Below are positions 7,150-13,450 of a stretch of DNA of 24,116 bases, piece after piece. Source of the DNA: Acidimicrobiales bacterium (GTDB taxonomy: Bacteria > Actinomycetota > Acidimicrobiia > Acidimicrobiales > Palsa-688); assembly GCA_019241495.1 (NCBI GenBank), contig JAFAWZ010000148.1:1-24116 (forward strand), written 5' to 3'. The notes under the pieces are model-generated. The model was not told the DNA's origin. It was given only the letters and a program-made list of their open reading frames with translations, and made no database searches. Positions within the stretch are counted from its first letter, which is position 1. Each line of letters opens with the position of its first letter. A program made the translations under genes and the position numbers.

Positions 7150-8261
7150 CCTCTTCGGGTCGAACCGATTGGGACAGCTGGGTCGCGGCCGAGCTGGACG
7201 CGACCAGAGCGGCAGGTAGATGGCGTCAGCTCCGGGCTCTTACCGGACGAGGCCCCGACTTCACCCTCGAAGGTGGCGCATCGGTCGTCTCGTTCGCGTC
7301 GAATGACTATCTGGGCCTGGCCGCCCACCCGCAAGTGGTCGAAGCGGCGACGCGCGCCGCGCACGAATGGGGTGTCGGGACCGGCTCGTCACGGCTGATC
7401 GTCGGCGACCGGCCCCTTCACCGGGACCTGGAGCGAGCGCTGGCCGAATGGCGAGGCGAAGAGAGCGCGCTCGTGTTCCCCACCGGCTATCACGCCAATC
7501 TGGCTGTGCTCACCACCTTCGCCCGAGACGCGCTGATCGTCTCTGACGAGCTGAACCACGCCTCTTTGATCGATGGTGCCCGACTGTCCCGGGGCCGGGT
7601 GGCGATCTTCCGGCACGGCGACGCCGATCACGCCGAGGAGCTGGTCCGATCGGCGTCGGGCCGGGTGGTCGTGGTGAGCGACACCGTCTTCTCCATGGAC
7701 GGCGATGTCGCCCCGGTGGACGCGCTGGCCGAGACGTGCCGCCGCTACGGTGCCCTGTTGGTCCTGGACGACGCCCACGCCGTGCTCGGGGCCCCTGCCG
7801 TGGGGATCGAGACGGCCCACCTCCGGGTGGGCACCCTTTCCAAGGCGCTCGGCTCGCAGGGCGGTTTCGTGGCCGGACCGTCGAGCTGGATGCATCTGCT
7901 CGTCAACCAGGCCCGTTCGTTCATATTCACCACCGGACTGTCCCCGGTGTGTGCGGCTGCCGCGCTCGCCGCCGTAGGCGTGTGTCGATCGGAGGAGGGC
8001 GAACATCTCGTGGCCCGGCTGCGCTCTCATGTGGATGTCCTGTGGCCCGGTCATCCGTCGCCGATACTGCCAGTAGTGATCGGCGACGAGGAGACAGCGG
8101 TCAAAGCATCCCAGCTCCTGCTGGAGCAGGGTTTGCTCGTGCCGGCCATTCGCCCGCCGACGGTGCCACCGGGTACCAGCCGGTTGCGTATCTCACTGTC
8201 CGCCGCTCACCGCTCGCCCGACGTGGCTCGGCTGGCCGGCGCCTTGCACGACCTGCGATGA
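7146..8261 (+). CDS. bioF: 8-amino-7-oxononanoate synthase (KAPA synthase)
   Basis: BioF condenses a pimeloyl thioester with alanine to make KAPA and is a PLP-dependent alpha-oxoamine synthase. Visible features are FASNDYLGLAAHPQV (50-64), GTGSSRLIVGDRPLHRDLE, PTGYHANL, ELNHASLIDGARLSRG (His138, which stacks on PLP in the family), DDAH (208-211) and the PLP lysine in GTLSKALGSQGGF (Lys233). The SKALGSQGG block is the BioF form, unlike the FSKSLASCGG of the second alpha-oxoamine synthase at 9723. At 371 residues it is slightly short for the family, and DDAHAVLG is tighter than the common DDAHGxGVLG. The ATG lies in an ATGA overlap with bioA, and the stop overlaps the bioD start in the same way. 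Confidence 0.95.
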   Translation: MTSSGRTDWDSWVAAELDATRAAGRWRQLRALTGRGPDFTLEGGASVVSFASNDYLGLAAHPQVVEAATRAAHEWGVGTGSSRLIVGDRPLHRDLERALAEWRGEESALVFPTGYHANLAVLTTFARDALIVSDELNHASLIDGARLSRGRVAIFRHGDADHAEELVRSASGRVVVVSDTVFSMDGDVAPVDALAETCRRYGALLVLDDAHAVLGAPAVGIETAHLRVGTLSKALGSQGGFVAGPSSWMHLLVNQARSFIFTTGLSPVCAAAALAAVGVCRSEEGEHLVARLRSHVDVLWPGHPSPILPVVIGDEETAVKASQLLLEQGLLVPAIRPPTVPPGTSRLRISLSAAHRSPDVARLAGALHDLR

Positions 8262-8929
8262 GGCCGGCCACGGTTGCAGTTGTCACGGGGACTGCCACCG
8301 AAGTTGGAAAGACCTGGGTCGCCGCTGCCCTCTTGAAAGAGGCGCGCCGCGGCGGGCTTTCTGTGGCGGCCCGCAAACCGGCCCAGTCCTACCCTTCCGG
8401 TACGGCGATCACCGACGGACAGGTGCTGGCCGAGGCGAGCGGGGAGCACCCCGATGAGGTGTGCCCCGCCCACCGGTCCTACCCGCTCGCGGTGGCTCCA
8501 CCCATGGCCGCGGCCCGCCTCGGCCGGCCCGTGCCCACCGTTGCTGATCTGGCGGCTGAGCTGTCATCTTCCTGGCCGGACATGAACATCGACCTGGGGG
8601 TGATCGAGGGGGCGGGAGGAGTGGCGTCCCCTCTGGCTGACGACGGCGACAACGCGGCACTGGCCCGGGCCGTCGGGGCCGACGCGGCGATACTGGTGGC
8701 CGACCCCGACCTCGGGGTCCTCAACTCGGTTCGCCTCGCCTTGCTCGCTCTGGCCGGCATCCCGACCGTCGTCTACCTGAACCGCTTCGATCCGGCCGTG
8801 GATCTCCATCGTTGGAATCGGGATTGGCTGACGGCTCGGGACCGGTTGCAGGTGATGACGACGCCAGCCAGCCTGCTCGATTGGTTGGGTCGGACGGCGA
8901 GCCGCAATACCGCCAAGCAGAAGGCCTGA
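8258..8929 (+). CDS. bioD: Dethiobiotin synthetase
   Basis: BioD carboxylates DAPA with ATP and CO2 to form dethiobiotin, the BioB substrate. The 223-residue protein has a P-loop GTATEVGKT (11-19), the Lys-containing RKPAQS (matching KPVxSG), ITDGQ with the conserved Asp, and EGAGGVASPLADDG. The P-loop third position is Ala where E. coli has Asp, which also varies in other actinobacterial BioDs. The reading frame is open well upstream inside bioF, but homology starts at the ATG at 8258, which overlaps the bioF stop (ATGA). This closes a bioAFD operon. No bioC or bioH is in the window, so the pimeloyl supply is encoded elsewhere. Confidence 0.92.
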   Translation: MRPATVAVVTGTATEVGKTWVAAALLKEARRGGLSVAARKPAQSYPSGTAITDGQVLAEASGEHPDEVCPAHRSYPLAVAPPMAAARLGRPVPTVADLAAELSSSWPDMNIDLGVIEGAGGVASPLADDGDNAALARAVGADAAILVADPDLGVLNSVRLALLALAGIPTVVYLNRFDPAVDLHRWNRDWLTARDRLQVMTTPASLLDWLGRTASRNTAKQKA

Positions 8930-8934
8930 GCAAC

Positions 8935-8940
8935 TAGCCT
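8935..8940 (+). promoter_or_regulatory. Putative -10 element upstream of the dioxygenase gene (TAGCCT)
   Basis: TAGCCT lies 9 nt upstream of the ATG at 8950 and just after the bioD stop. It suggests that the dioxygenase and oxoamine synthase pair can be transcribed separately from bioAFD. No Shine-Dalgarno sequence is evident before the ATG. Confidence 0.4.
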
Positions 8941-8949
8941 CTTCGCGCC

Positions 8950-9726
8950 ATGGCCAGCGGCAAGTCGGCAACCGTGATACGCGACCGAGCGGTGGCGGCG
9001 GCGAACGAAGCGGGAGCCCGGGCGCTGCACGCGACGGAGAGGTTCGTCCTGCGCTCGTCTCTAGTGCCCACGACTCCGTACCTGCCCACCACCACCTTCG
9101 AGTGGATCGGGCGCCTCGAGACCGAGTGGCGCGCCATCCGGGCGGAGCTGGACGAGGTCCTGGCTTATCGGGATGACCTGCCCAACTTCCAGGACATCTC
9201 CGTGGACCAGGCGTCGATCACCGACGACGACGGATGGAAGACATTCTTCTTCTTCGCCTACGGATTCCGCTCCGAGGCCAACTGCGCCCGCTGCCCGCAG
9301 ACGGCCGCCCTGCTCGAGGGCATACCCGGGGTCACGACCGCCTTCTTCTCCATCCTGTCCCCCCACAAGCACATCGGGGAGCACCGGGGACCGTGGCGCG
9401 GCGTGCTGCGCTACCACCTGGCGCTGAGGGTTCCCGAGCCCGCGTCCGCCGCCGGCATCTCGGTCGGAGGTGAGACGGCCCACTGGGAGGAAGGCCGCAG
9501 CCTCCTCTTCGACGACGGGTACGAGCATCACGCCTGGAACGACACCGACGGTGTCCGGGTTGTTCTTTTCGTGGACGTGGTCCGGCCCCTCCGCCCGCCT
9601 GCCGATCAGATCAACCGGGGCTTGATCTGGGCCATCGGGCATTCTCCTTACATCAAGGACTCGCGCAATCGCCACGAAGCTTGGGAGCGGCGGTTCGCGG
9701 CCGTGCGGGCGGGAGGGGGGCGTTGA
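8950..9726 (+). CDS. Aspartyl/asparaginyl beta-hydroxylase-like Fe(II)/2-oxoglutarate dioxygenase (LpxO/OlsC type)
   Basis: A 258-residue protein of the AspH/LpxO/OlsC family. The double-stranded beta-helix signature is visible: EHRGPW (144-149), LRYHLAL (His156, matching one AspH iron ligand), TAHWEEGRSLLFDDGYEHHAW (His193, the second iron ligand) and DGVRVVLFVDVVRP (Arg203, the probable 2-oxoglutarate contact). As in the human AspH family, a two-histidine iron site is seen. The FFFFAYGF segment (99-106) and the Cys pair at 112 and 115 are notable. Relatives either hydroxylate peptide Asp/Asn or add a 2-hydroxyl to lipid acyl chains (LpxO on lipid A, OlsC on ornithine lipids). Translational coupling to a serine palmitoyltransferase-like gene (TTGA overlap) favours a lipid substrate, by inference. 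There is no signal peptide or clear membrane helix. Confidence 0.85.
   Translation: MASGKSATVIRDRAVAAANEAGARALHATERFVLRSSLVPTTPYLPTTTFEWIGRLETEWRAIRAELDEVLAYRDDLPNFQDISVDQASITDDDGWKTFFFFAYGFRSEANCARCPQTAALLEGIPGVTTAFFSILSPHKHIGEHRGPWRGVLRYHLALRVPEPASAAGISVGGETAHWEEGRSLLFDDGYEHHAWNDTDGVRVVLFVDVVRPLRPPADQINRGLIWAIGHSPYIKDSRNRHEAWERRFAAVRAGGGR
9712..9716 (+). promoter_or_regulatory. Strong ribosome binding site deciding a TTG start
   Basis: GGAGG lies 6 nt before TTG 9723, inside the 3' end of the dioxygenase gene. It is the best Shine-Dalgarno match noted in the window. It argues for the TTG in the TTGA overlap over an upstream ATG at 9681, which would require a 46-bp overlap. Confidence 0.6.
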
Positions 9727-11024
9727 CCGGCGAGGATCTCGACGACTCGACACCCGGGTCGACTGCCGGGGAACCCGCGCTCGACCTGTTCGACAAGGTG
9801 GCCGACCCCCGCCTCGACGTGTGGCGCTACGCGGAGTCGCTCGACCTGATCCCCTTCTACCGCGAGCTGGAGGGCGAGGTTGGCCCCCGCTCGTCGTTCC
9901 AGGGCCGGGAGGTGGTGATGCTCGGCTCGAACAACTATCTCGGTCTCACCACCGACCCGAGGGTCCGGCGCGCCGCGGTGGACGCGGTGGACCGATACGG
10001 AACCGGCGTCACCGGCAGCCGGCTCATGAACGGCACCCTTCACCTGCACCGGGAGCTGGAGGAGCTGATCGCCGACTGGGTCGGGACGGAGGCCGTCCTG
10101 GTCTTCTCCACCGGCTACGGAGCCAACCTGGGGCTCCTCGGCGCGCTGGTTGGTCCCGCCGACGCCGCGGTGGTCGACTCGGCGGCTCACGCCAGCCTGG
10201 TCGACGGCGCCCGGTACTCCGAAGGCGCCCTGCGAGCCTTCCGCCACAACCGGCCCAACAGCCTCCGGCGCACCCTTCGGGCCTGGCGGGACCAGCCCGG
10301 ATCGGGCGGGGTGCTGGTGGCCGTGGACGGCATCTACTCGATGGAGGGCGACTGGGCCCCGTTGTCCGATGTCGCCGAGCTGTGCCGCAGCTTCGCTGCC
10401 CGCCTCCTCGTCGACGAGGCCCATGCCCTCGGGGTCGTCGGGCCGGCCGGGGCGGGCACCGCTGCCGCTCGCGGCATCCGGCCCGACCTCATCATGGGCA
10501 CCTTCTCCAAGTCGCTGGCGAGCTGTGGCGGGTTCATCGGCGGTTCCCAAGCTGTCATCGACTACTTGAAGATCACCTGCCGGCCTCTCATGTTCACCGC
10601 ATCGGGGGTGCCTGCCGCGCTGGCCGCCGCCTTGGAGGCAGTGCGCATAGCCCGGGCTGAAGACTGGCGCCGGGAAGCTGTCCTCGCCCGCGCCCACCGG
10701 TTGCGCCGGGGCCTGGCCGACCAGGGATTCGATGTCGGTTCGGGTCGGGCCGACCATGACGCTGAGGAGCCGAGCGCCATCATCCCGGTGCACGTGCCCG
10801 ACGAGTGGGTCGCGGCCCGGCTCTGGCGCACGCTCATCGACCACGGCGTGTACACCAACTGCGCCATCCCCCCGGCGGTGCCCCGCCCGATGCTGCGAAC
10901 CTCGGTGATGGCCACCCACATGGAGTCGGACATCGACGCCGCCCTCGAGGGCTTCTCCCGGGCCCGGGCCGCTCTCGACGAGGTCGGCGAGACCGGCGAG
11001 ACCGGCCCGGCCAGCGAGGGCTGA
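9723..11024 (+). CDS. Serine palmitoyltransferase-type alpha-oxoamine synthase
   Basis: A 433-residue PLP-dependent acyl-CoA:amino-acid C-acyltransferase. Several features fit bacterial serine palmitoyltransferase better than BioF or glycine C-acetyltransferase: an extended N-terminus ending in IPFYRELEGEVG, then MLGSNNYLGLTTDPRV (66-81), RYGTGVTGSRLMNGTLHLH (91-109), FSTGYGANLG, HASLVDGARYS (His156 at the PLP-stacking position), VDEAHALGVVG (Asp231, His234) and the PLP lysine in GTFSKSLASCGGFIGG (Lys263). The expected product is a 3-keto sphingoid base from serine and an acyl thioester, although the amino acid used cannot be read from sequence. I chose TTG 9723 because of the strong GGAGG and the 4-bp overlap with the dioxygenase. 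It converges with a ceramide-synthase-like GNAT gene 122 bp downstream. Confidence 0.85.
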   Translation: MTGEDLDDSTPGSTAGEPALDLFDKVADPRLDVWRYAESLDLIPFYRELEGEVGPRSSFQGREVVMLGSNNYLGLTTDPRVRRAAVDAVDRYGTGVTGSRLMNGTLHLHRELEELIADWVGTEAVLVFSTGYGANLGLLGALVGPADAAVVDSAAHASLVDGARYSEGALRAFRHNRPNSLRRTLRAWRDQPGSGGVLVAVDGIYSMEGDWAPLSDVAELCRSFAARLLVDEAHALGVVGPAGAGTAAARGIRPDLIMGTFSKSLASCGGFIGGSQAVIDYLKITCRPLMFTASGVPAALAAALEAVRIARAEDWRREAVLARAHRLRRGLADQGFDVGSGRADHDAEEPSAIIPVHVPDEWVAARLWRTLIDHGVYTNCAIPPAVPRPMLRTSVMATHMESDIDAALEGFSRARAALDEVGETGETGPASEG

Positions 11025-11146
11025 GCCGACCGACCCTCCCGAGCTTGCAGCACACGGTCGCATCTTTTGTGGGCACCAGGCTTATCTGCGGGCGCTTGTC
11101 GCCATTTCGGGTATACCAGCGTCCGCAGAAACGAAGGACGGCTGAA
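11025..11146 (+). other. Convergent intergenic spacer with no clear feature
   Basis: This 122-bp gap separates the oxoamine synthase stop from the GNAT gene stop on the other strand. It is slightly less GC-rich than the flanking genes. I see only a weak CGTCC/GGACG inverted repeat (11120-11124 and 11136-11140) without a T-run, and no ORF or RNA gene. Confidence 0.5.
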
Positions 11147-12301
11147 CTACCGCGACGCTGGGACGCTCCGGCTCCCCGCCGGCCGTTCGTACAGCCGCCA
11201 CACCTTCGAACGCGTGGCCCCCATGGCGGCGATCTGGTCGTTGATGCGGTGGTTGGTCGCCAGGGTCCAGGAGGCCTCGGCCGTTTCGATGTATGGATCC
11301 GCCGAGAGACGGTCGATGATCTCGCGGTAGAGGAGCGGGCCCAAGGCCAGGTGCTGGTGGTCAGGACTGACCCCGAGCGCCCAGACCCGGGCCCGGGTCA
11401 CCTTCCTCCGCCCTTTGAGGAGCGGGTACCACCCGGCGGGGAAGAGCCGGCCCGAGCGCACCCCGCGCATGAGGAGGTTGACATCGGGCAGGGCCAGGCA
11501 CACCCCGATGGGGGTCCCGTCCAGGGTCTCCACCCCGAGCGCCCAAGCCGGGTTGATGATCTGCTTGAGCTGGCCCGCCAGGTGGCGCACCTCCGCCTCG
11601 GGCATGGGGGAGAAGCCCCAGTTGTCCTTCCACGCCGCGTTGTAGATCTCGAAGAAGCGGCCCACCTCGGCGTCGTAGTCGTCCATCTTGATGCTGCGCA
11701 CCCGGACCTTGGCCCGCTCCTCGATCCGGTCCAGGGTCCGGCGCTGTCTCTCGGAGAGGCCGACCTTGCTGCGCTCGAACCTCCACCCCCACAGGTCCAT
11801 GGTCTGCTCCCAACCCTGCCCGGTCCACAGCTTCTCGTAGTAGGGAGGGTTCTGGAGGGTGAGGATGCTGGGCGGGTCGTCGAAACCCTCGACCATCAGG
11901 CCCAACTCGTCGTTGGTCGTGAAGTTGGCCGGCCCGACGCACGTCTCGGCGCCCAGGGTGGCGGCCCAACCGCAGGCCGCATCGAAGAGAGCGGTGGCGA
12001 CGGCCGGATCGTCGAACGCGTCGAAGAAGCCGATCCAGCCCCAGCGCACCCCCTGGTAGCTGTCGAACAACGAGTCGACGCACGCCCCGATCCGCCCCAC
12101 CGGCCGGCCGTGCCGGTAGGCGATCCACAGGGCGGTCTGTTGGTGAGAGTTGGCCGGATGGCGGGGGGAGAGACGGTCGAGGACGCTGAGCCGCAGGGGT
12201 GGGATCCACTTCGGGTCCCCGCCATGGATGCGAAACGGGACCTCGACGAAGGCCCGCCGGCCCACCCAACTCGATATCCGGCGGATCTCGACAGCAGGCA
12301 T
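11147..12301 (-). CDS. GNAT-fold N-acyltransferase, bacterial ceramide synthase-like family
   Basis: A 384-residue protein of the GNAT-related family often misnamed dATP pyrophosphohydrolase, to which the Caulobacter ceramide synthase belongs. Family blocks are FRIHGGDPKWIPPLRL (23-38), WIAYRHGRPVGRIGACVD, GWIGFFDAFDDPAVATALFD, GPANFTTNDELGLMVEGFD, NPPYYEKLWTGQGWEQ, YNAAWKDNWGFSPM and a C-terminal GNAT core with VWALGVSPDHQHLALGPLLY and EASWTLATNHRINDQIAAMG ending in RLYERP. The expected role is N-acylation of an amine such as a sphingoid base. Its location beside a serine palmitoyltransferase-type gene supports that, but family members also occur in organisms not known to make sphingolipids. 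The ATG start has TACGTT 6 nt upstream, consistent with a leaderless message. No signal peptide is visible. Confidence 0.75.
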   Translation of the reverse strand: MPAVEIRRISSWVGRRAFVEVPFRIHGGDPKWIPPLRLSVLDRLSPRHPANSHQQTALWIAYRHGRPVGRIGACVDSLFDSYQGVRWGWIGFFDAFDDPAVATALFDAACGWAATLGAETCVGPANFTTNDELGLMVEGFDDPPSILTLQNPPYYEKLWTGQGWEQTMDLWGWRFERSKVGLSERQRRTLDRIEERAKVRVRSIKMDDYDAEVGRFFEIYNAAWKDNWGFSPMPEAEVRHLAGQLKQIINPAWALGVETLDGTPIGVCLALPDVNLLMRGVRSGRLFPAGWYPLLKGRRKVTRARVWALGVSPDHQHLALGPLLYREIIDRLSADPYIETAEASWTLATNHRINDQIAAMGATRSKVWRLYERPAGSRSVPASR

Positions 12302-12307
12302 GGCCTG

Positions 12308-12313
12308 AACGTA
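12308..12313 (-). promoter_or_regulatory. Putative -10 element of the GNAT gene (TACGTT)
   Basis: TACGTT on the minus strand lies 6 nt upstream of the ATG at 12301, ideal spacing for a leaderless transcript. The 9-bp direct repeats at 12315-12323 and 12335-12343 lie immediately upstream, with the second at about the -35 distance. Confidence 0.5.
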
Positions 12314-12314
12314 T

Positions 12315-12343
12315 CGGAACGGGCCGGGCCGGGCCGGAACGGG
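12315..12343. repeat. Pair of 9-bp direct repeats in a divergent promoter region
   Basis: CGGAACGGG occurs at 12315-12323 and again at 12335-12343, exactly 20 bp apart (about two helical turns). They are separated by CCGGGCCGGGC within the 102-bp gap between the GNAT gene and the divergent metallo-hydrolase gene. Their placement over the -35 region of the GNAT promoter suggests a tandem regulator site, but chance repetition in a GC-rich spacer is possible. Confidence 0.4.
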
Positions 12344-12403
12344 TATGGCCGGTACCGGGCCGGATGGGCGTTCGCACGGCCGAGGCTGGCAAGCTGGAAG
12401 ACG

Positions 12404-13450
12404 ATGACCGACGTCCCCCGCTCAGAGGCTCCCGCCTTCCCAGAACTCCCCCCCGTCGAACGCGTGCGGCCCGGGCTTTGGAGCGTGCCCGTGCCCATCC
12501 CGAACAACCCTCTCGGTTATGTGCTCGTCTACGTCTTCGAGACCGACCGGGGTCCCTACCTCATCGACGCGGGCTGGAACACTGACGACGCCTACGGCAC
12601 CTTGGTGGACAGCCTCGAACAGGCCGGCTACGACATCAAGCGGGTGCAGGGCGTGCTCGTCACCCACATCCATCCCGACCACTACGGCCTGGCCGGCCGC
12701 ATCCGCGAAGCGTCGGGGGCCTGGGTGGGATTACATCCCGCGGACGCCCGGCTGATCCAGGACCGCTACGAGGATCCCCACGAGCTGCTCGAGCGGATCG
12801 GCGCCATGCTCAGGCGCGACGGGGCGCCGCCGGAGGAGATCGAAACGCTCCAGAACGCCTCGATGCCGGTGAGGCCCTGGGTGGATGCGGTCACCCCCGA
12901 CGTGCTCATCGAGGACGGCGACAAGCCGGAGGTGCCCGGATGGGACCTGAGCGCCATCTGGACCCCGGGTCACTCGCCGGGCCATCTCTGCTTCTACGAG
13001 CCGGCCAACCGGCTCATGCTCTCGGGCGACCACGTGCTGCCCCGCATCACCCCCAACATCTCGTTCCACCCGCAAGCTGGCCCGGACCCGTTGGGCGATT
13101 ACCTGAGCTCGCTGGACAAGGTCGGCCGTTACGACGCAGCCGAGGTCCTCCCGGCCCACGAGCACCGCTTCGCCGACTTGCAGGGCCGGGTGTCCGAGCT
13201 GAAGGGCCATCACCACGCGCGCTTCGAGGAGGTCGTGGTGGCCCTCCGGGGGGGACACGACACGGCCTGGCAGATCGCCAGCCAGATGACGTGGAGCCGG
13301 CCATGGGACGAGTACCGCGGATGGGAGCGACGAGCGGCGGCGAACGAGACCCTCGCCCACCTCACCTACCTCGAGAAACAGGGCCGGGTGTCCGAGACGG
13401 TCGGGGAACCGTCGGTCTGGTCGCTCGTCGAGCTGGCTCGCCCGGCATGA
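12404..13450 (+). CDS. Metallo-beta-lactamase-fold hydrolase
   Basis: A 348-residue MBL-fold hydrolase with the full metal-binding set: THIHPDHYG (His88, His90, Asp92, His93), TPGHSPGH (His190), LSGDHVLP (Asp209) and PAHEHRF (His252). The C-terminal region from about 255 to 345 is helical, with a winged-helix-like look similar to LACTB2-type MBL proteins. Relatives hydrolyse thioesters such as acyl-glutathione, or other esters and phosphodiesters; the substrate here is unknown. The stop overlaps the start of the acyl-CoA ligase gene (ATGA), so thioester chemistry is a reasonable inference. The open frame extends far upstream through non-homologous sequence, and the family N-terminus begins at ATG 12404, preceded by GGAAG. 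There is no TANNNT just upstream, only CAAGCT at 8 nt. Confidence 0.88.
   Translation: MTDVPRSEAPAFPELPPVERVRPGLWSVPVPIPNNPLGYVLVYVFETDRGPYLIDAGWNTDDAYGTLVDSLEQAGYDIKRVQGVLVTHIHPDHYGLAGRIREASGAWVGLHPADARLIQDRYEDPHELLERIGAMLRRDGAPPEEIETLQNASMPVRPWVDAVTPDVLIEDGDKPEVPGWDLSAIWTPGHSPGHLCFYEPANRLMLSGDHVLPRITPNISFHPQAGPDPLGDYLSSLDKVGRYDAAEVLPAHEHRFADLQGRVSELKGHHHARFEEVVVALRGGHDTAWQIASQMTWSRPWDEYRGWERRAAANETLAHLTYLEKQGRVSETVGEPSVWSLVELARPA

Noticed and set aside
11120..11140. Stem-loop CGTCC/GGACG as a terminator between the SPT-like and GNAT genes
   Set aside because: Five base pairs around an 11-nt loop with no T-run is too weak to support.
10805..12403. Long upstream extension of the MBL hydrolase frame
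   Set aside because: It runs through the 3' end of the SPT-like gene and antisense to the GNAT gene with composition typical of non-coding GC-rich frames. MBL homology begins at ATG 12404.
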